A stretch of 64,000 nt of DNA, from positions 6,035,519 through 6,099,518 of the forward strand of contig NZ_KB911581.1 in assembly GCF_000383595.1 (NCBI RefSeq), read 5' to 3'. Under the pieces are notes generated by a model. It saw only the letters and a list, made by a program, of their open reading frames with translations. It made no database searches and was not told where the DNA came from. The stretch comes from Streptomyces bottropensis ATCC 25435. Lineage in GTDB: Bacteria; Actinomycetota; Actinomycetes; Streptomycetales; Streptomycetaceae. Shown here piece by piece: positions 28,540 through 38,728 of the stretch. The position numbers and the translations under genes are program-made. Every line of letters begins with the position of its first letter. Position 1 is the stretch's first letter.

Positions 28540-28555
28540 GGGTCCGATCCGTCCT
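28540..28555. promoter_or_regulatory. Weak dormancy-type box upstream of the CBS-BON gene
   Basis: GGGTCCGATCCGTCCT differs from the consensus at three positions, but lies 93 bases from GTG 28446, the same spacing as the stronger boxes. Confidence 0.3.
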
Positions 28556-28562
28556 GGCCTTC

Positions 28563-28976
28563 TCAGGCGTACGTCGCTTCGGTCTGCGCCGGCCCGACAG
28601 GCGGCCCGCCCCGCCACGGCGGCGGTGCGGCCGACCTGCGGGCCGCGTCCGTGCGGTGTGCGACCTGGTCGGCCCGGCCGCGCAGCCGCTCCTGCAGCCG
28701 GTCGGCGAGCTCGTGCGCGCTCGCCTCCCGGGCGTGCACCACCACGAGGGTGCTCCCCACGGTGATCCCGGCCCCGGCGGACCACGGCTGCTCACTGTGG
28801 TCCGCCGGGGCCCTGGTGATCCGCACCTCGCCGCTGACGGCCGGAAGTCCCGGCCGGCCCAGAGCCGCGTCGACCTTGGCACGGACGTATGCGAGGGCTT
28901 CCTCGTCCACGTCGCCCTCGGCCCGTACACGCACCGCGTCGGTCGTGACACGGGTTCCGGTGTCCCTGGCAGTCAT
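28563..28976 (-). CDS. HPF/RaiA-like ribosome-associated protein, short form
   Basis: A 137-residue protein with an S30AE-like N-terminal domain: TDAVRVRAEGDVDEEALAYV, VSGEVRITRAPADHS and ASAHELADRLQERLRG. Hibernation factors bind the 30S decoding region and silence ribosomes in dormancy; a related protein belongs to the mycobacterial DosR regulon. Here the region after about residue 105 is a Pro/Ala-rich tail rather than a dimerisation domain, so it may be a truncated version. Start ATG 28976 has AAGGAG upstream. Confidence 0.65.
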   Translation of the reverse strand: MTARDTGTRVTTDAVRVRAEGDVDEEALAYVRAKVDAALGRPGLPAVSGEVRITRAPADHSEQPWSAGAGITVGSTLVVVHAREASAHELADRLQERLRGRADQVAHRTDAARRSAAPPPWRGGPPVGPAQTEATYA

Positions 28977-29053
28977 GTGCTCAACTCCTTTTGCATGTCT
29001 GCCCGTTCGGGCTGCGGGCTCCGGACTGCTGCGCGTGTCCGCCCCGGCGGACC

Positions 29054-29069
29054 AGGGCCGGCCGGCCCC
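29054..29069. promoter_or_regulatory. Dormancy-type box upstream of the HPF-like gene
   Basis: AGGGCCGGCCGGCCCC is an exact fit, 77 bases from ATG 28976. It overlaps the hairpin ending ppdK. Confidence 0.55.
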
Positions 29070-29083
29070 GCCGGCGGGGCCGG
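29062..29083. terminator. Palindromic hairpin after ppdK
   Basis: A perfect 22-bp palindrome (CCGGCCCCGCC and complement) lies 11 bases past the ppdK stop. It shares bases with the box for the next gene, so termination and activation signals overlap here. Confidence 0.55.
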
Positions 29084-29094
29084 GTGGGCCGGCC

Positions 29095-31791
<2,697 letters not shown>

Positions 31792-31894
31792 GACGTGGCG
31801 CTCCTCGGCTTCGTACGACGGCTTGGTGGGCCCGGTGCGGTTCCAGCGTCGGACGGGTGCCGGCGGAACGGCAGGTGCCGGCCGTCCCCTCCGG

Positions 31895-31910
31895 TGGGCC
31901 GGTCGGCCCC
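31895..31910. promoter_or_regulatory. Dormancy-type box upstream of ppdK
   Basis: TGGGCCGGTCGGCCCC is an exact fit to the consensus, 103 bases from ATG 31791. Confidence 0.65.
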
Positions 31911-32014
31911 GGTCGTGGCCGGCGAGACCTGCGCCGTCCGCGGGCCGCGGGAGGGGCGCGCACGGGACGGCCGCGAGGAAGTGGGTAGGGGCTGGCGGCG
32001 AGGTGCCGGGAATC

Positions 32015-32030
32015 AGGGCCGACCGGCCCT
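32015..32030. promoter_or_regulatory. Dormancy-type box upstream of the response-regulator pseudogene
   Basis: AGGGCCGACCGGCCCT is the most symmetric copy: 7-bp perfect arms around AC. It is 100 bases before the ATG at 32131, which suggests the lost regulator gene was itself under box control. Confidence 0.65.
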
Positions 32031-32130
32031 GGTCTTTCGGCTCCGGGACGAGAAGGATCCCGGTACGGGGACCGATTCCGCGCACACGCACGGGCGGGGG
32101 GGCGGCGTCGACGCGGGACGAGGAGCGTCT

Positions 32131-32575
32131 GATGGCGGACAGTGAAGAACCGGCACCGACGAGGGCGCCATCCGGGTCTTCCTGCTGGACGATCACAGGT
32201 GGTACGACGCGGAGTGCGCGACCCGCTGAACGACGAACCGGACTTCCCTGTGGTCGGTGAGGCCGGCACCGTCGAGCAGGCTCTGGTGCGCGTCCCCGCG
32301 CTGCGACCGCGGGTGGCCCTCCTGGACGTCCGTGTGCCCGACGGCGACGGAGTGACCGTCTGCCGGGAACTGCGCTCCCGCATGCCCGGCCCGGCCTGGC
32401 CTGGCCGGTGAGTGACTGACCGACCGTCAGATCGGCCGACGGCTGTTCCTCGCCGAGAAGACGGTGAAGAACCGCATCTCCCGTCTGCCGGCGAGGCTCG
32501 GCGTGGAGCGGCGCATGCAGGCCGCTGTCATCGCCCCCCAGGCCCAGGACCGGCTCAAGCACGAAGGCCACCGAG
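32131..32575 (+). pseudogene. Broken NarL/DevR-type response regulator
   Basis: An early frame gives GAIRVFLLDDH, the receiver start. The next frame gives NDEPDFPVVGEAGTVEQALV and ALLDVRVPDGDGVTVCRELR, which includes the phosphorylated Asp. Most of the receiver end and linker are deleted. Then LTDRQIGRRLFLAEKTVKNR and ISRLPARLGVERRMQAAV give the LuxR-type DNA-binding helices. At least one frameshift and one deletion of about 60 residues. The sequence strongly resembles DosR/DevR-class regulators. An intact copy must be elsewhere if the regulon works. Confidence 0.75.
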
Positions 32576-32601
32576 GCTGCCGGGACCGGCGTACGGGCTG
32601 T

Positions 32602-32617
32602 GGGGCCGAAGGTCCCT
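32602..32617. promoter_or_regulatory. Dormancy-type box upstream of gap
   Basis: GGGGCCGAAGGTCCCT fits with two mismatches and lies exactly 100 bases before ATG 32718. Confidence 0.55.
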
Positions 32618-32717
32618 CGGCTCGCCCCCGTAGGGCCCAAGCCCGGTCGCGTCCCCGGCCGACAGGCTGGCAGCGCACCCCGGGCCTCACCGGGCCCCGA
32701 TCGGGAGGACGACGGAC

Positions 32718-33755
32718 ATGGCTGACACGACCGTGCGCGTGGGAATCAACGGCTTCGGGCGCATCGGGCGCAACTATCTGCGCTGTGTGCTGGAGCGCGC
32801 GGAGACGGCCGCCGGCACCTCGGTCGAGGTGGTGGCGGTCAACGACCTCACCTCCCCGGCCGCGCTCGCCCATCTCCTGGAGTACGACTCGACCTACGGC
32901 CGACTGCACCGCACGGTCGAGCACGACGACACCTCGATCACGGTCGACGGCCACCGCGTCGCCGTGACCGCCGAACGCGACCCCGCCGCCCTGGACTGGG
33001 CCGGCCTCGGCGTGGACGTCGTCATCGAGTCCACCGGGCGCTTCCGCGGCCTCGACGACGCCGGGCTGCACCTGAAGGGCGGGGCCCGAAAGGTGCTGCT
33101 GTCCGTACCGGGCAAGGGAGTTGACGCCACGATCGTGATGGGCGTCAACGAAGGCACGTACGACCCGGAGACCGACCACGTCGTCTCGAACGCCTCGTGC
33201 ACCACCAACTGTGCGGCGCCGATGGTGAAGGTCCTCGACGACGCCTTCGGCATCGACAAGGGCCTGATGACCACCATCCACGGCTACACCAACGACCAGG
33301 TCGTCCTGGACGGCCCGCACAAGGACCTCCGGCGAGGCCGCACCGCCGCCGTGAACATCATCCCGACCAGCACCGGAGCGGCCCGCGCCGTGGGCCTGGT
33401 CCTGCCCGAGCTGGCCGGCACCCTCGACGGCCTCGCGGTCCGTGTCCCTGTCGAGGACGGCTCGCTGACCGACCTGACCCTCGTACTGGGCCGGGAGGTG
33501 ACCGTCGACGAGATCAACGACGCGTTCCGGACGGCCGCCGACGGGCCGCTGAAGGGCATTCTGCGGGTCTCCGACGCCCCGATCGTCTCCCGTGACGTCG
33601 TCGGCGACCCGGCCTCCTGCGTCTTCGACGCCCCGCTCACCCAGGCGCACGGCAACCTGGTGAAGGTGTTCGGCTGGTACGACAACGAGTGGGGCTACAC
33701 CAACCGGCTCCTCGACCTCACCGAGTACATCGTCGCCCGGCTGCCCCAGCGCTGA
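32718..33755 (+). CDS. gap: Glyceraldehyde-3-phosphate dehydrogenase
   Basis: A 345-residue enzyme. NAD fold NGFGRIGRNYLR at the N-terminus; catalytic Cys 161 in SNASCTTNCAAPMVKVL; GYTNDQVVLDGPHKDLRRGR and the C-terminal WYDNEWGYTNRL are canonical. Streptomyces usually has a housekeeping GAPDH elsewhere, so this is probably a second, condition-specific isozyme in the dormancy island, linking glycolysis with the PPDK and PFL steps. It has a box at 100 bases and is followed by the sensor kinase gene. Confidence 0.96.
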   Translation: MADTTVRVGINGFGRIGRNYLRCVLERAETAAGTSVEVVAVNDLTSPAALAHLLEYDSTYGRLHRTVEHDDTSITVDGHRVAVTAERDPAALDWAGLGVDVVIESTGRFRGLDDAGLHLKGGARKVLLSVPGKGVDATIVMGVNEGTYDPETDHVVSNASCTTNCAAPMVKVLDDAFGIDKGLMTTIHGYTNDQVVLDGPHKDLRRGRTAAVNIIPTSTGAARAVGLVLPELAGTLDGLAVRVPVEDGSLTDLTLVLGREVTVDEINDAFRTAADGPLKGILRVSDAPIVSRDVVGDPASCVFDAPLTQAHGNLVKVFGWYDNEWGYTNRLLDLTEYIVARLPQR

Positions 33756-33885
33756 CTGTCAGCGACAGCTTCGGCCCTGACCGCCGGACCTGATCCAGTA
33801 CCGCCCCCTCCGACGGACCGATAGCGTGGCACCCGGAGCGCTACGGCCGGTTGCCGGTGCGTCGTAGGGACCTGGAGGAACGTCG

Positions 33886-35652
33886 GTGGCAAGCGCCAAG
33901 CAGGCCAGGGAAGCCCGCGTCAAGCTCCCGCAGCTGAGGCTGGACGAACTCCTGGAGGAGCTGCAGGCCCGTCTGGACGCGGCCCGCGGCACCCGCGACC
34001 GGGTGCACAGCCTGCTGGAGGCGGTGCTCTCGGTCGGCCGCGAACTCGACCTCGAACAGGCGCTGCGCTCCATCGTGGAAGCCGCGGCGGTGCTGGTCGA
34101 GGCCCAGTACGCGGCCCTGGGCGTGATCGGACCCGACGGCAGACGGCTGTCGGAGTTCCTGACCGTCGGATTCACCGAACAGCAGATCGCGGCGATCGGA
34201 CCCTACCCGGAAGGCCACGGCATCCTCGGCGAAGTGATCCGTCACCCCGAACCCCTGCGCCTGACGAAGATCTCCGAACACCCCAACTCCTACGGTTTCC
34301 CACCCCACCACCCGCCCATGAACTCCTTCGTGGGTGTGCCGATCCGGGTGCGGGACCAGGTCTTCGGCAACCTCTACCTGACCGAGAAACGGGACGGCGC
34401 GCAGTTCGACGAGGAGGACGAGTCGGTCCTGTCGACGCTGGCCGTCGCGGCCGGGGTGGCGATCGACAACGCCCGCCTGTACGAGGAGTCGAGGCTGCGC
34501 GAGCGCTGGCTGCGAGCGAACGCCGAGATCACCCACACGCTGATGTCGGGCAGTGACCGTGGTGAGGTCCTCGCCCTCATCGCCGAACGGGCCAGGGAAA
34601 TCACCGGCGCCGCCCTCGCTGTGGTCGCGGTTCCGATGGAGGGCACCGATTCCCTCACGGTGGAACTGGCCATCGGGGAGGCGGCGGAGGCCCATCGCGG
34701 GCTGGTCCTGCCCGTGGACGACAGCCTGATCGGCAAAGCCTTCTCCTGCGCCGCCCCCGTCACCAGCCCGGACGTCTCCCGTGACGAGCCGAGGGCTTCT
34801 CCGGGCGAAGGCACCGAAGACCAGGAAAACCCCCCGGCCGGGGGGACCGCGCGGTTCACCGGGCTCGGTCCGGCCGTCGCCGTGCCCATCGGTACCACCG
34901 GCGGGGTACGGGGCATCGTCCTGCTGGTCCGCGAGGCGGGCCGCACGGTCTTCATGGAGAAGGAGACCGAACCGCTCCAGGGCTTCGCGGCGCAGGCCGC
35001 GGTCGCGATGGAACTGGCGGAACGCCGCGCCGACGCCGCGCAGATCGCCGTCCTCCAGGACCGCGACCGGATCGCCCGCGACCTCCACGACCTGGCGATC
35101 CAGCGGCTGTTCGCCACCGGCATGACCCTGCAGAGCGCGGGCCGCTTCATCGACCACGCGGAGGCCTCGGAGCGGGTGCTGAGAGCGGTGGACGACCTGG
35201 ACGAGACCATCAAGATCATCAGGTCGACCATCTTCGGACTGCGGGCGCGTGACGGAATTTCCGGACCGCGCCTGCGCTCCCAGGTGGTACGCGCGGTCGG
35301 CGAGGCCGCGTCGGTCCTGGGCTTCGCCCCCGGTCTGCGCATGGATGGCCTGCTCGACACCCATGTGCCCAGGGAGACCGCCGAGCACGTGGTGGCCGTG
35401 CTCGGCGAGGCGCTCACGAACGTCGCCCGCCACGCGCGCGCGGACCGGGTCGGAGTCGCCCTGGAGACCGACGGCCGGGAGGTGCGGCTGACGGTGACCG
35501 ACAACGGCGTGGGCATCCCGCCCGGCGGTCGGCGCAGCGGCCTCGGCAACATGGCCGAGCGGGCGCAACAGTTGGGCGGGGAACTGCAGTTGAGCAGCCC
35601 GGCGACGGGCGGTACCACCCTGGTGTGGCGGGTACCGGTGGCGGAGGGGTAA
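33886..35652 (+). CDS. GAF-GAF sensor histidine kinase of the DosS/DevS (OsdK) type
   Basis: A 588-residue cytosolic kinase: helical N-terminus (1-45), GAF1 (about 55-205), GAF2 (about 220-385), HisKA_3 with phosphorylated His 401 (DRIARDLHDLAIQRLF), and an ATPase domain (about 490-585) with EALTNVARHARA and DNGVGIPP. GAF1 closely resembles mycobacterial DosS/DosT around GFPPHHPPM and VGVPIRVRDQVFGNLYL. In DosS this GAF domain binds heme and senses O2, NO or CO; His 141-142 are candidate ligands. Start GTG 33886 has GGAGG upstream. No box of its own was seen, and its cognate regulator nearby is broken. Confidence 0.92.
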   Translation: MASAKQAREARVKLPQLRLDELLEELQARLDAARGTRDRVHSLLEAVLSVGRELDLEQALRSIVEAAAVLVEAQYAALGVIGPDGRRLSEFLTVGFTEQQIAAIGPYPEGHGILGEVIRHPEPLRLTKISEHPNSYGFPPHHPPMNSFVGVPIRVRDQVFGNLYLTEKRDGAQFDEEDESVLSTLAVAAGVAIDNARLYEESRLRERWLRANAEITHTLMSGSDRGEVLALIAERAREITGAALAVVAVPMEGTDSLTVELAIGEAAEAHRGLVLPVDDSLIGKAFSCAAPVTSPDVSRDEPRASPGEGTEDQENPPAGGTARFTGLGPAVAVPIGTTGGVRGIVLLVREAGRTVFMEKETEPLQGFAAQAAVAMELAERRADAAQIAVLQDRDRIARDLHDLAIQRLFATGMTLQSAGRFIDHAEASERVLRAVDDLDETIKIIRSTIFGLRARDGISGPRLRSQVVRAVGEAASVLGFAPGLRMDGLLDTHVPRETAEHVVAVLGEALTNVARHARADRVGVALETDGREVRLTVTDNGVGIPPGGRRSGLGNMAERAQQLGGELQLSSPATGGTTLVWRVPVAEG

Positions 35653-35659
35653 GGCCGCG

Positions 35660-36060
35660 TCGCGCAACCTGTGGGTGCGACTGTGGCCATCGTCGCAACG
35701 CGCTGCGCCGTGGCGCGATCGTCCATGTGCACGCGCGGTTCCACCTCGACGCGTTCCTGACCGGTCCGGAGCGCGACCGGATCACCGTCGCGTACGTCGC
35801 CCCGCCGGTGATGCCGGCGCCGACCGAGCACCCCACGGTGGGGAAGCCGGACCTGTCGCACCCGCGACGCGTGATCTGTGCCGCGGCCCCGCTGGACGCC
35901 GGGGTGCAGACGGCGGTGGCCGGGCGGCCGAGTGTGGAGATCGGGCAGGCGGGCGGCATGACCGGGCTGGATGCGGCGGCTGCACACCGGTGACATCCCA
36001 GGCGTCGGCGAGAAGGGCGACCGGCTCATCGTCGACCGGGCCAAGGAACTGATCAAGTAG
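35660..36060 (+). pseudogene. Relic of an AMP-binding acyl-CoA ligase (4-coumarate:CoA ligase type)
   Basis: One frame gives RITVAYVAPPVMPAPTEHPT, DLSHPRRVICAAAPLDAG and QAGGMTGLD, the adenylation-domain core. The next gives LHTGDIPGVGEKGDRLIVDR then AKELIK and stops at 36060, joining the TGD and IVDR motifs. The ATP-loop N-terminus and the C-terminal lid are missing, and about 60 residues between QAGGMTG and HTGD are gone. It marks the right end of the decaying island. Confidence 0.7.
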
Positions 36061-36160
36061 TCCTGCCACAGCCACCCTCGCGCACACGATGGAACCGCGG
36101 AAGGCAACGCACGGCGGCGAGTCACCCACAAGTCACCGACCAAGCAGCCATTTCCCCAGG

Positions 36161-37126
36161 TCAGCGAACTCTTCTCCGCGGCTTCAGAGGCGTCGCCGGC
36201 AGCGTCGGGGCGGGCAGTGGAGCACCGTCGTACCCCTTCACCTCACCGAACCGCGACCCTTCCATCCAGTCCCGGCGCGCCTGTTCGATCTCCTCCTGCG
36301 ACCGTCCGATCCAGTTCCAGAACATGATCAGCTCCTCCTCGAAGGGCTCGCCGCCGAGGAGCATGAGGGAGGCGTCCGAGTCGGCGCGCAGGGGGAGTTC
36401 GGCGCGGCCGCAGCCGAGGTAGAGCATCGAACCGGGGAGGACGGGGACGCCGTCGACGTGGGCCTCGCCGGCCATGGCGAGAACGGCGTACTCGAAGTCG
36501 GGTTCGAGCGGGAGGCGGACGTCCGCGCCGGGGGCCAGCGTGAGGTCGGCGCCGACGATCGGCGTGAAGGTCGTGCCGGGCGAGGTCGCGCCGTCCAGAG
36601 AGCCGAGGATGAGGGTGGCGCTCAGGCCGGCGGCCGTGACGACCGGCAGTTCGGCGTGGTGCTCGAAGCGCGGATCGGTGTGGCGGTGGCTGTCCGGCAG
36701 AGCCACCCAGAGCTGGGCACCGTGCAGGAAGCGGGCGTGCGACTTCGGGCTCTCCTCCGAGTGGCTGATGGCCCGCCCGGAGGTCATCAGTCCCAGTTCG
36801 CGCGGACGGATCGTCTGCAGGCTGCCCGTGGAGTCGCGGTGCAGCACTTCGCCCTGATGCAGCCAACTGACCGTCTGCAGGCCCATGTGCGGGTGCGGCG
36901 GCACCTGCATACCGGGCTCGTCGGCGATGTCGTCCGGGCCGTAGTGATCGACGAAGGCCCAGGCACCCACCATGCGGCGGCCCAGATTGGGCAGCAGCCT
37001 CCGCACCTCGGTGGACTCACCGAGCTTCACCCGGCGGGGGCTGAGTAGTTCACGTACCGGATCGGCCACCACGAAGCCCCGGCCACCGCACACCGCGGGC
37101 ACCGCCTCGCGATCAAGATTGCTCAT
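36161..37126 (-). CDS. Pirin-family protein
   Basis: A 321-residue bicupin. The N-terminal cupin carries the metal-binding pattern PPHPHMGLQTVSWLHQGEVL with the later GRAISHSEESP; the C-terminal pirin cupin follows with LPGSMLYLGCGRAEL. Bacterial pirins are iron-binding proteins, some with quercetinase activity, others regulating metabolism. Start ATG 37126 is preferred over a TTG nine bases upstream. It is divergent from a MarR gene across a region with a palindromic operator, so probably controlled by it. Confidence 0.93.
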   Translation of the reverse strand: MSNLDREAVPAVCGGRGFVVADPVRELLSPRRVKLGESTEVRRLLPNLGRRMVGAWAFVDHYGPDDIADEPGMQVPPHPHMGLQTVSWLHQGEVLHRDSTGSLQTIRPRELGLMTSGRAISHSEESPKSHARFLHGAQLWVALPDSHRHTDPRFEHHAELPVVTAAGLSATLILGSLDGATSPGTTFTPIVGADLTLAPGADVRLPLEPDFEYAVLAMAGEAHVDGVPVLPGSMLYLGCGRAELPLRADSDASLMLLGGEPFEEELIMFWNWIGRSQEEIEQARRDWMEGSRFGEVKGYDGAPLPAPTLPATPLKPRRRVR

Positions 37127-37209
37127 GCTGCACAACCTAGACCTGTCCGGCTCCCCCCGTCAGCCGTCCCCCGCCGGCCGCCCCCGTCAGCCAGACCCCG
37201 CTGCGGGAA

Positions 37210-37237
37210 ATAGTAGCCATGGCTATAGTAGCCATGT
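37210..37237. promoter_or_regulatory. Operator candidate between pirin and MarR genes
   Basis: Two direct copies of ATAGTAGCCATG overlap a perfect palindrome, TAGCCATGGCTA. The AT-rich block stands out in GC-rich DNA and lies in the divergent promoter region, as expected for MarR autoregulation. Confidence 0.6.
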
Positions 37238-37248
37238 ACGGTATTCGC

Positions 37249-37737
37249 ATGGGTTCGGATCTCGAGGGCGCGACGCCCGGCTTTCTCGTCTGGCGACTGT
37301 CGGTGAAGTGGCGGGTCGCGGTGGACCGCGCGGTCGCTCCGCTCGGGCTGACGCACGCCCAGTACGCGCTGGTCGCGTCCTTGTACGGCATGGACCGGAC
37401 CGGACAGCGGCCCAGCCAGCGGGAGCTCGCGGACCACACCGGCCTGGAGGCCCTGTACGTATCCAAACTGGCCCGCGCCCTGGAGACCGCCGGGCTGCTG
37501 GAACGCGCCCGGGACCCCCGCGACCCCCGTGCCGTGCGGTTGGCGCTCACCGAGCAGGGGCGCGAGGTGACCCGGCGCGCGATCGAGGTGGTCCAGGGGC
37601 TGCTGCGGCAACTGCTGGAACCGCTCGGCGGCCCGGACTCCGCCCGCGCCCTCCGGTTCACCCGTGAGCTGACCACCCTGCTCGACGTACCGCTCACCCC
37701 TTCCACCGAGCACGCACACGAAAAGGAGCAGTCATGA
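37249..37737 (+). CDS. MarR-family regulator, divergent from pirin
   Basis: A 162-residue winged-helix protein from ATG 37249. Motifs: LGLTHAQYALVASLYG, RELADHTGLEALYVSKLARA (recognition helix) and the wing ERARDPRDPRAVRLALTEQG. In-frame ATGs at 37219 and 37234 lie inside the operator repeat, so the mRNA start is likely close to 37249, perhaps leaderless. The stop overlaps the next gene as ATGA. Probably represses itself and the pirin gene in response to a small molecule. Confidence 0.88.
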   Translation: MGSDLEGATPGFLVWRLSVKWRVAVDRAVAPLGLTHAQYALVASLYGMDRTGQRPSQRELADHTGLEALYVSKLARALETAGLLERARDPRDPRAVRLALTEQGREVTRRAIEVVQGLLRQLLEPLGGPDSARALRFTRELTTLLDVPLTPSTEHAHEKEQS

Positions 37738-38216
37738 CCTCCACCGCACCCATGGTCGACGGCCGGGTCGTCGCCCTCGCCCACTACGCGAGCCGCGCGG
37801 TCCTGGAGCGCGTGCTGGCCGGCCACGGCCTGACGTTCCAGCAGTCGGTGGCCCTGCGGGTCCTCGCGGTCGCCGACGGGCCCGTCGAACGGGACGAAGT
37901 CGTGCGCCGGGTCGTCGGCTTCCTCAAGGTCGCGCCGGCCGGCATACGGGCCGTCGTCGAGGAGTTGCTCTCCGCCGGTCTGGTGGAGAGCGACCCGGCG
38001 CGGCCGTCCCGCCTCCGGGTCACCGACGCCGGACGGGAGGCCTTCACCAGGTCGGCCGCCGAGACCGCGCCCGTCTCCGCCCGGATCTACGCCGGCATCC
38101 CCACCGAGGACCTGCTGACCGCCGGTCGCGTCCTGACCCTCGTCACCGAGCGCGCCGACGCGGAACTCGCCGCCGCGACGCCGGGTACGGAAGCCGTGGG
38201 AGAGGCGGTGGAATAG
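37734..38216 (+). CDS. Second MarR-like winged-helix protein
   Basis: A 160-residue protein translated in ATGA overlap with the preceding MarR regulator. It has the same length and order of elements: LTFQQSVALRVLAVADG, VGFLKVAPAGIRAVVEELLS and SDPARPSRLRVTDAGREAF. The two may form a heterodimer or bind different signals. No ligand can be inferred. Confidence 0.82.
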   Translation: MTSTAPMVDGRVVALAHYASRAVLERVLAGHGLTFQQSVALRVLAVADGPVERDEVVRRVVGFLKVAPAGIRAVVEELLSAGLVESDPARPSRLRVTDAGREAFTRSAAETAPVSARIYAGIPTEDLLTAGRVLTLVTERADAELAAATPGTEAVGEAVE

Positions 38217-38257
38217 TCACCGGCGAGCGGGGGTTGTGCGCCTCGAAGGAGGCACCA

Positions 38258-38614
38258 GTGGACACCACGTACTACGACCACGGAACACCCGCCGAGCGCT
38301 GGGACCGCGCCCGGATGTTCTTCGACGCCAAGGACTACACCGCCGCCGCACGTGTCCTCGGCCCGCTGGTCGAGGAGGTCCCCGAGCAGACCGGCCCCCG
38401 GCTGCTGCTGGCCCGCGCCTACTACCACTCGGCCCAACTGCGCCGCGCCGAAGCCGAGTTGCGCGTCCTCGTCGAGCGGGACCCGGTGGAGCAGTACGCC
38501 CGGCTGATGCTGGGCCGCACGCTGGAGCGACAGGCCCGGCACCAGGAGGCGGAGTCCCACCTGCGGATCGCCGCGGCGCTCGCGGGCGACTTCGAGCGGC
38601 TGCAGGAGGCGTAG
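38258..38614 (+). CDS. Tetratricopeptide-repeat protein
   Basis: A 118-residue helical protein with about three TPR units: ERWDRARMFFDAKDYTAAAR, TGPRLLLARAYYHSAQLRRA and YARLMLGRTLERQARHQEAE. Start GTG 38258 has AAGGAGG seven bases upstream. Small TPR proteins mediate protein contacts; the partner is unknown. It is 41 bases after the MarR pair and may be cotranscribed. A strong terminator follows. Confidence 0.85.
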   Translation: MDTTYYDHGTPAERWDRARMFFDAKDYTAAARVLGPLVEEVPEQTGPRLLLARAYYHSAQLRRAEAELRVLVERDPVEQYARLMLGRTLERQARHQEAESHLRIAAALAGDFERLQEA

Positions 38615-38646
38615 GGGCATGGGGGCGTAGAGGTCGTGCGAACGCC

Positions 38647-38682
38647 GTGAGGGGGCGCGTCCGGTCGGACGCGCCCCCTCAC
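38647..38682. terminator. Strong bidirectional terminator
   Basis: A perfect 16-bp stem (GTGAGGGGGCGCGTCC and complement) with a GGTC loop, between the convergent TPR and PepSY genes. Confidence 0.85.
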
Positions 38683-38728
38683 CGCTTCGCCTCTCCGGGG
38701 AGGCCCGCGTCACTGCCGCCCGGCCGCC

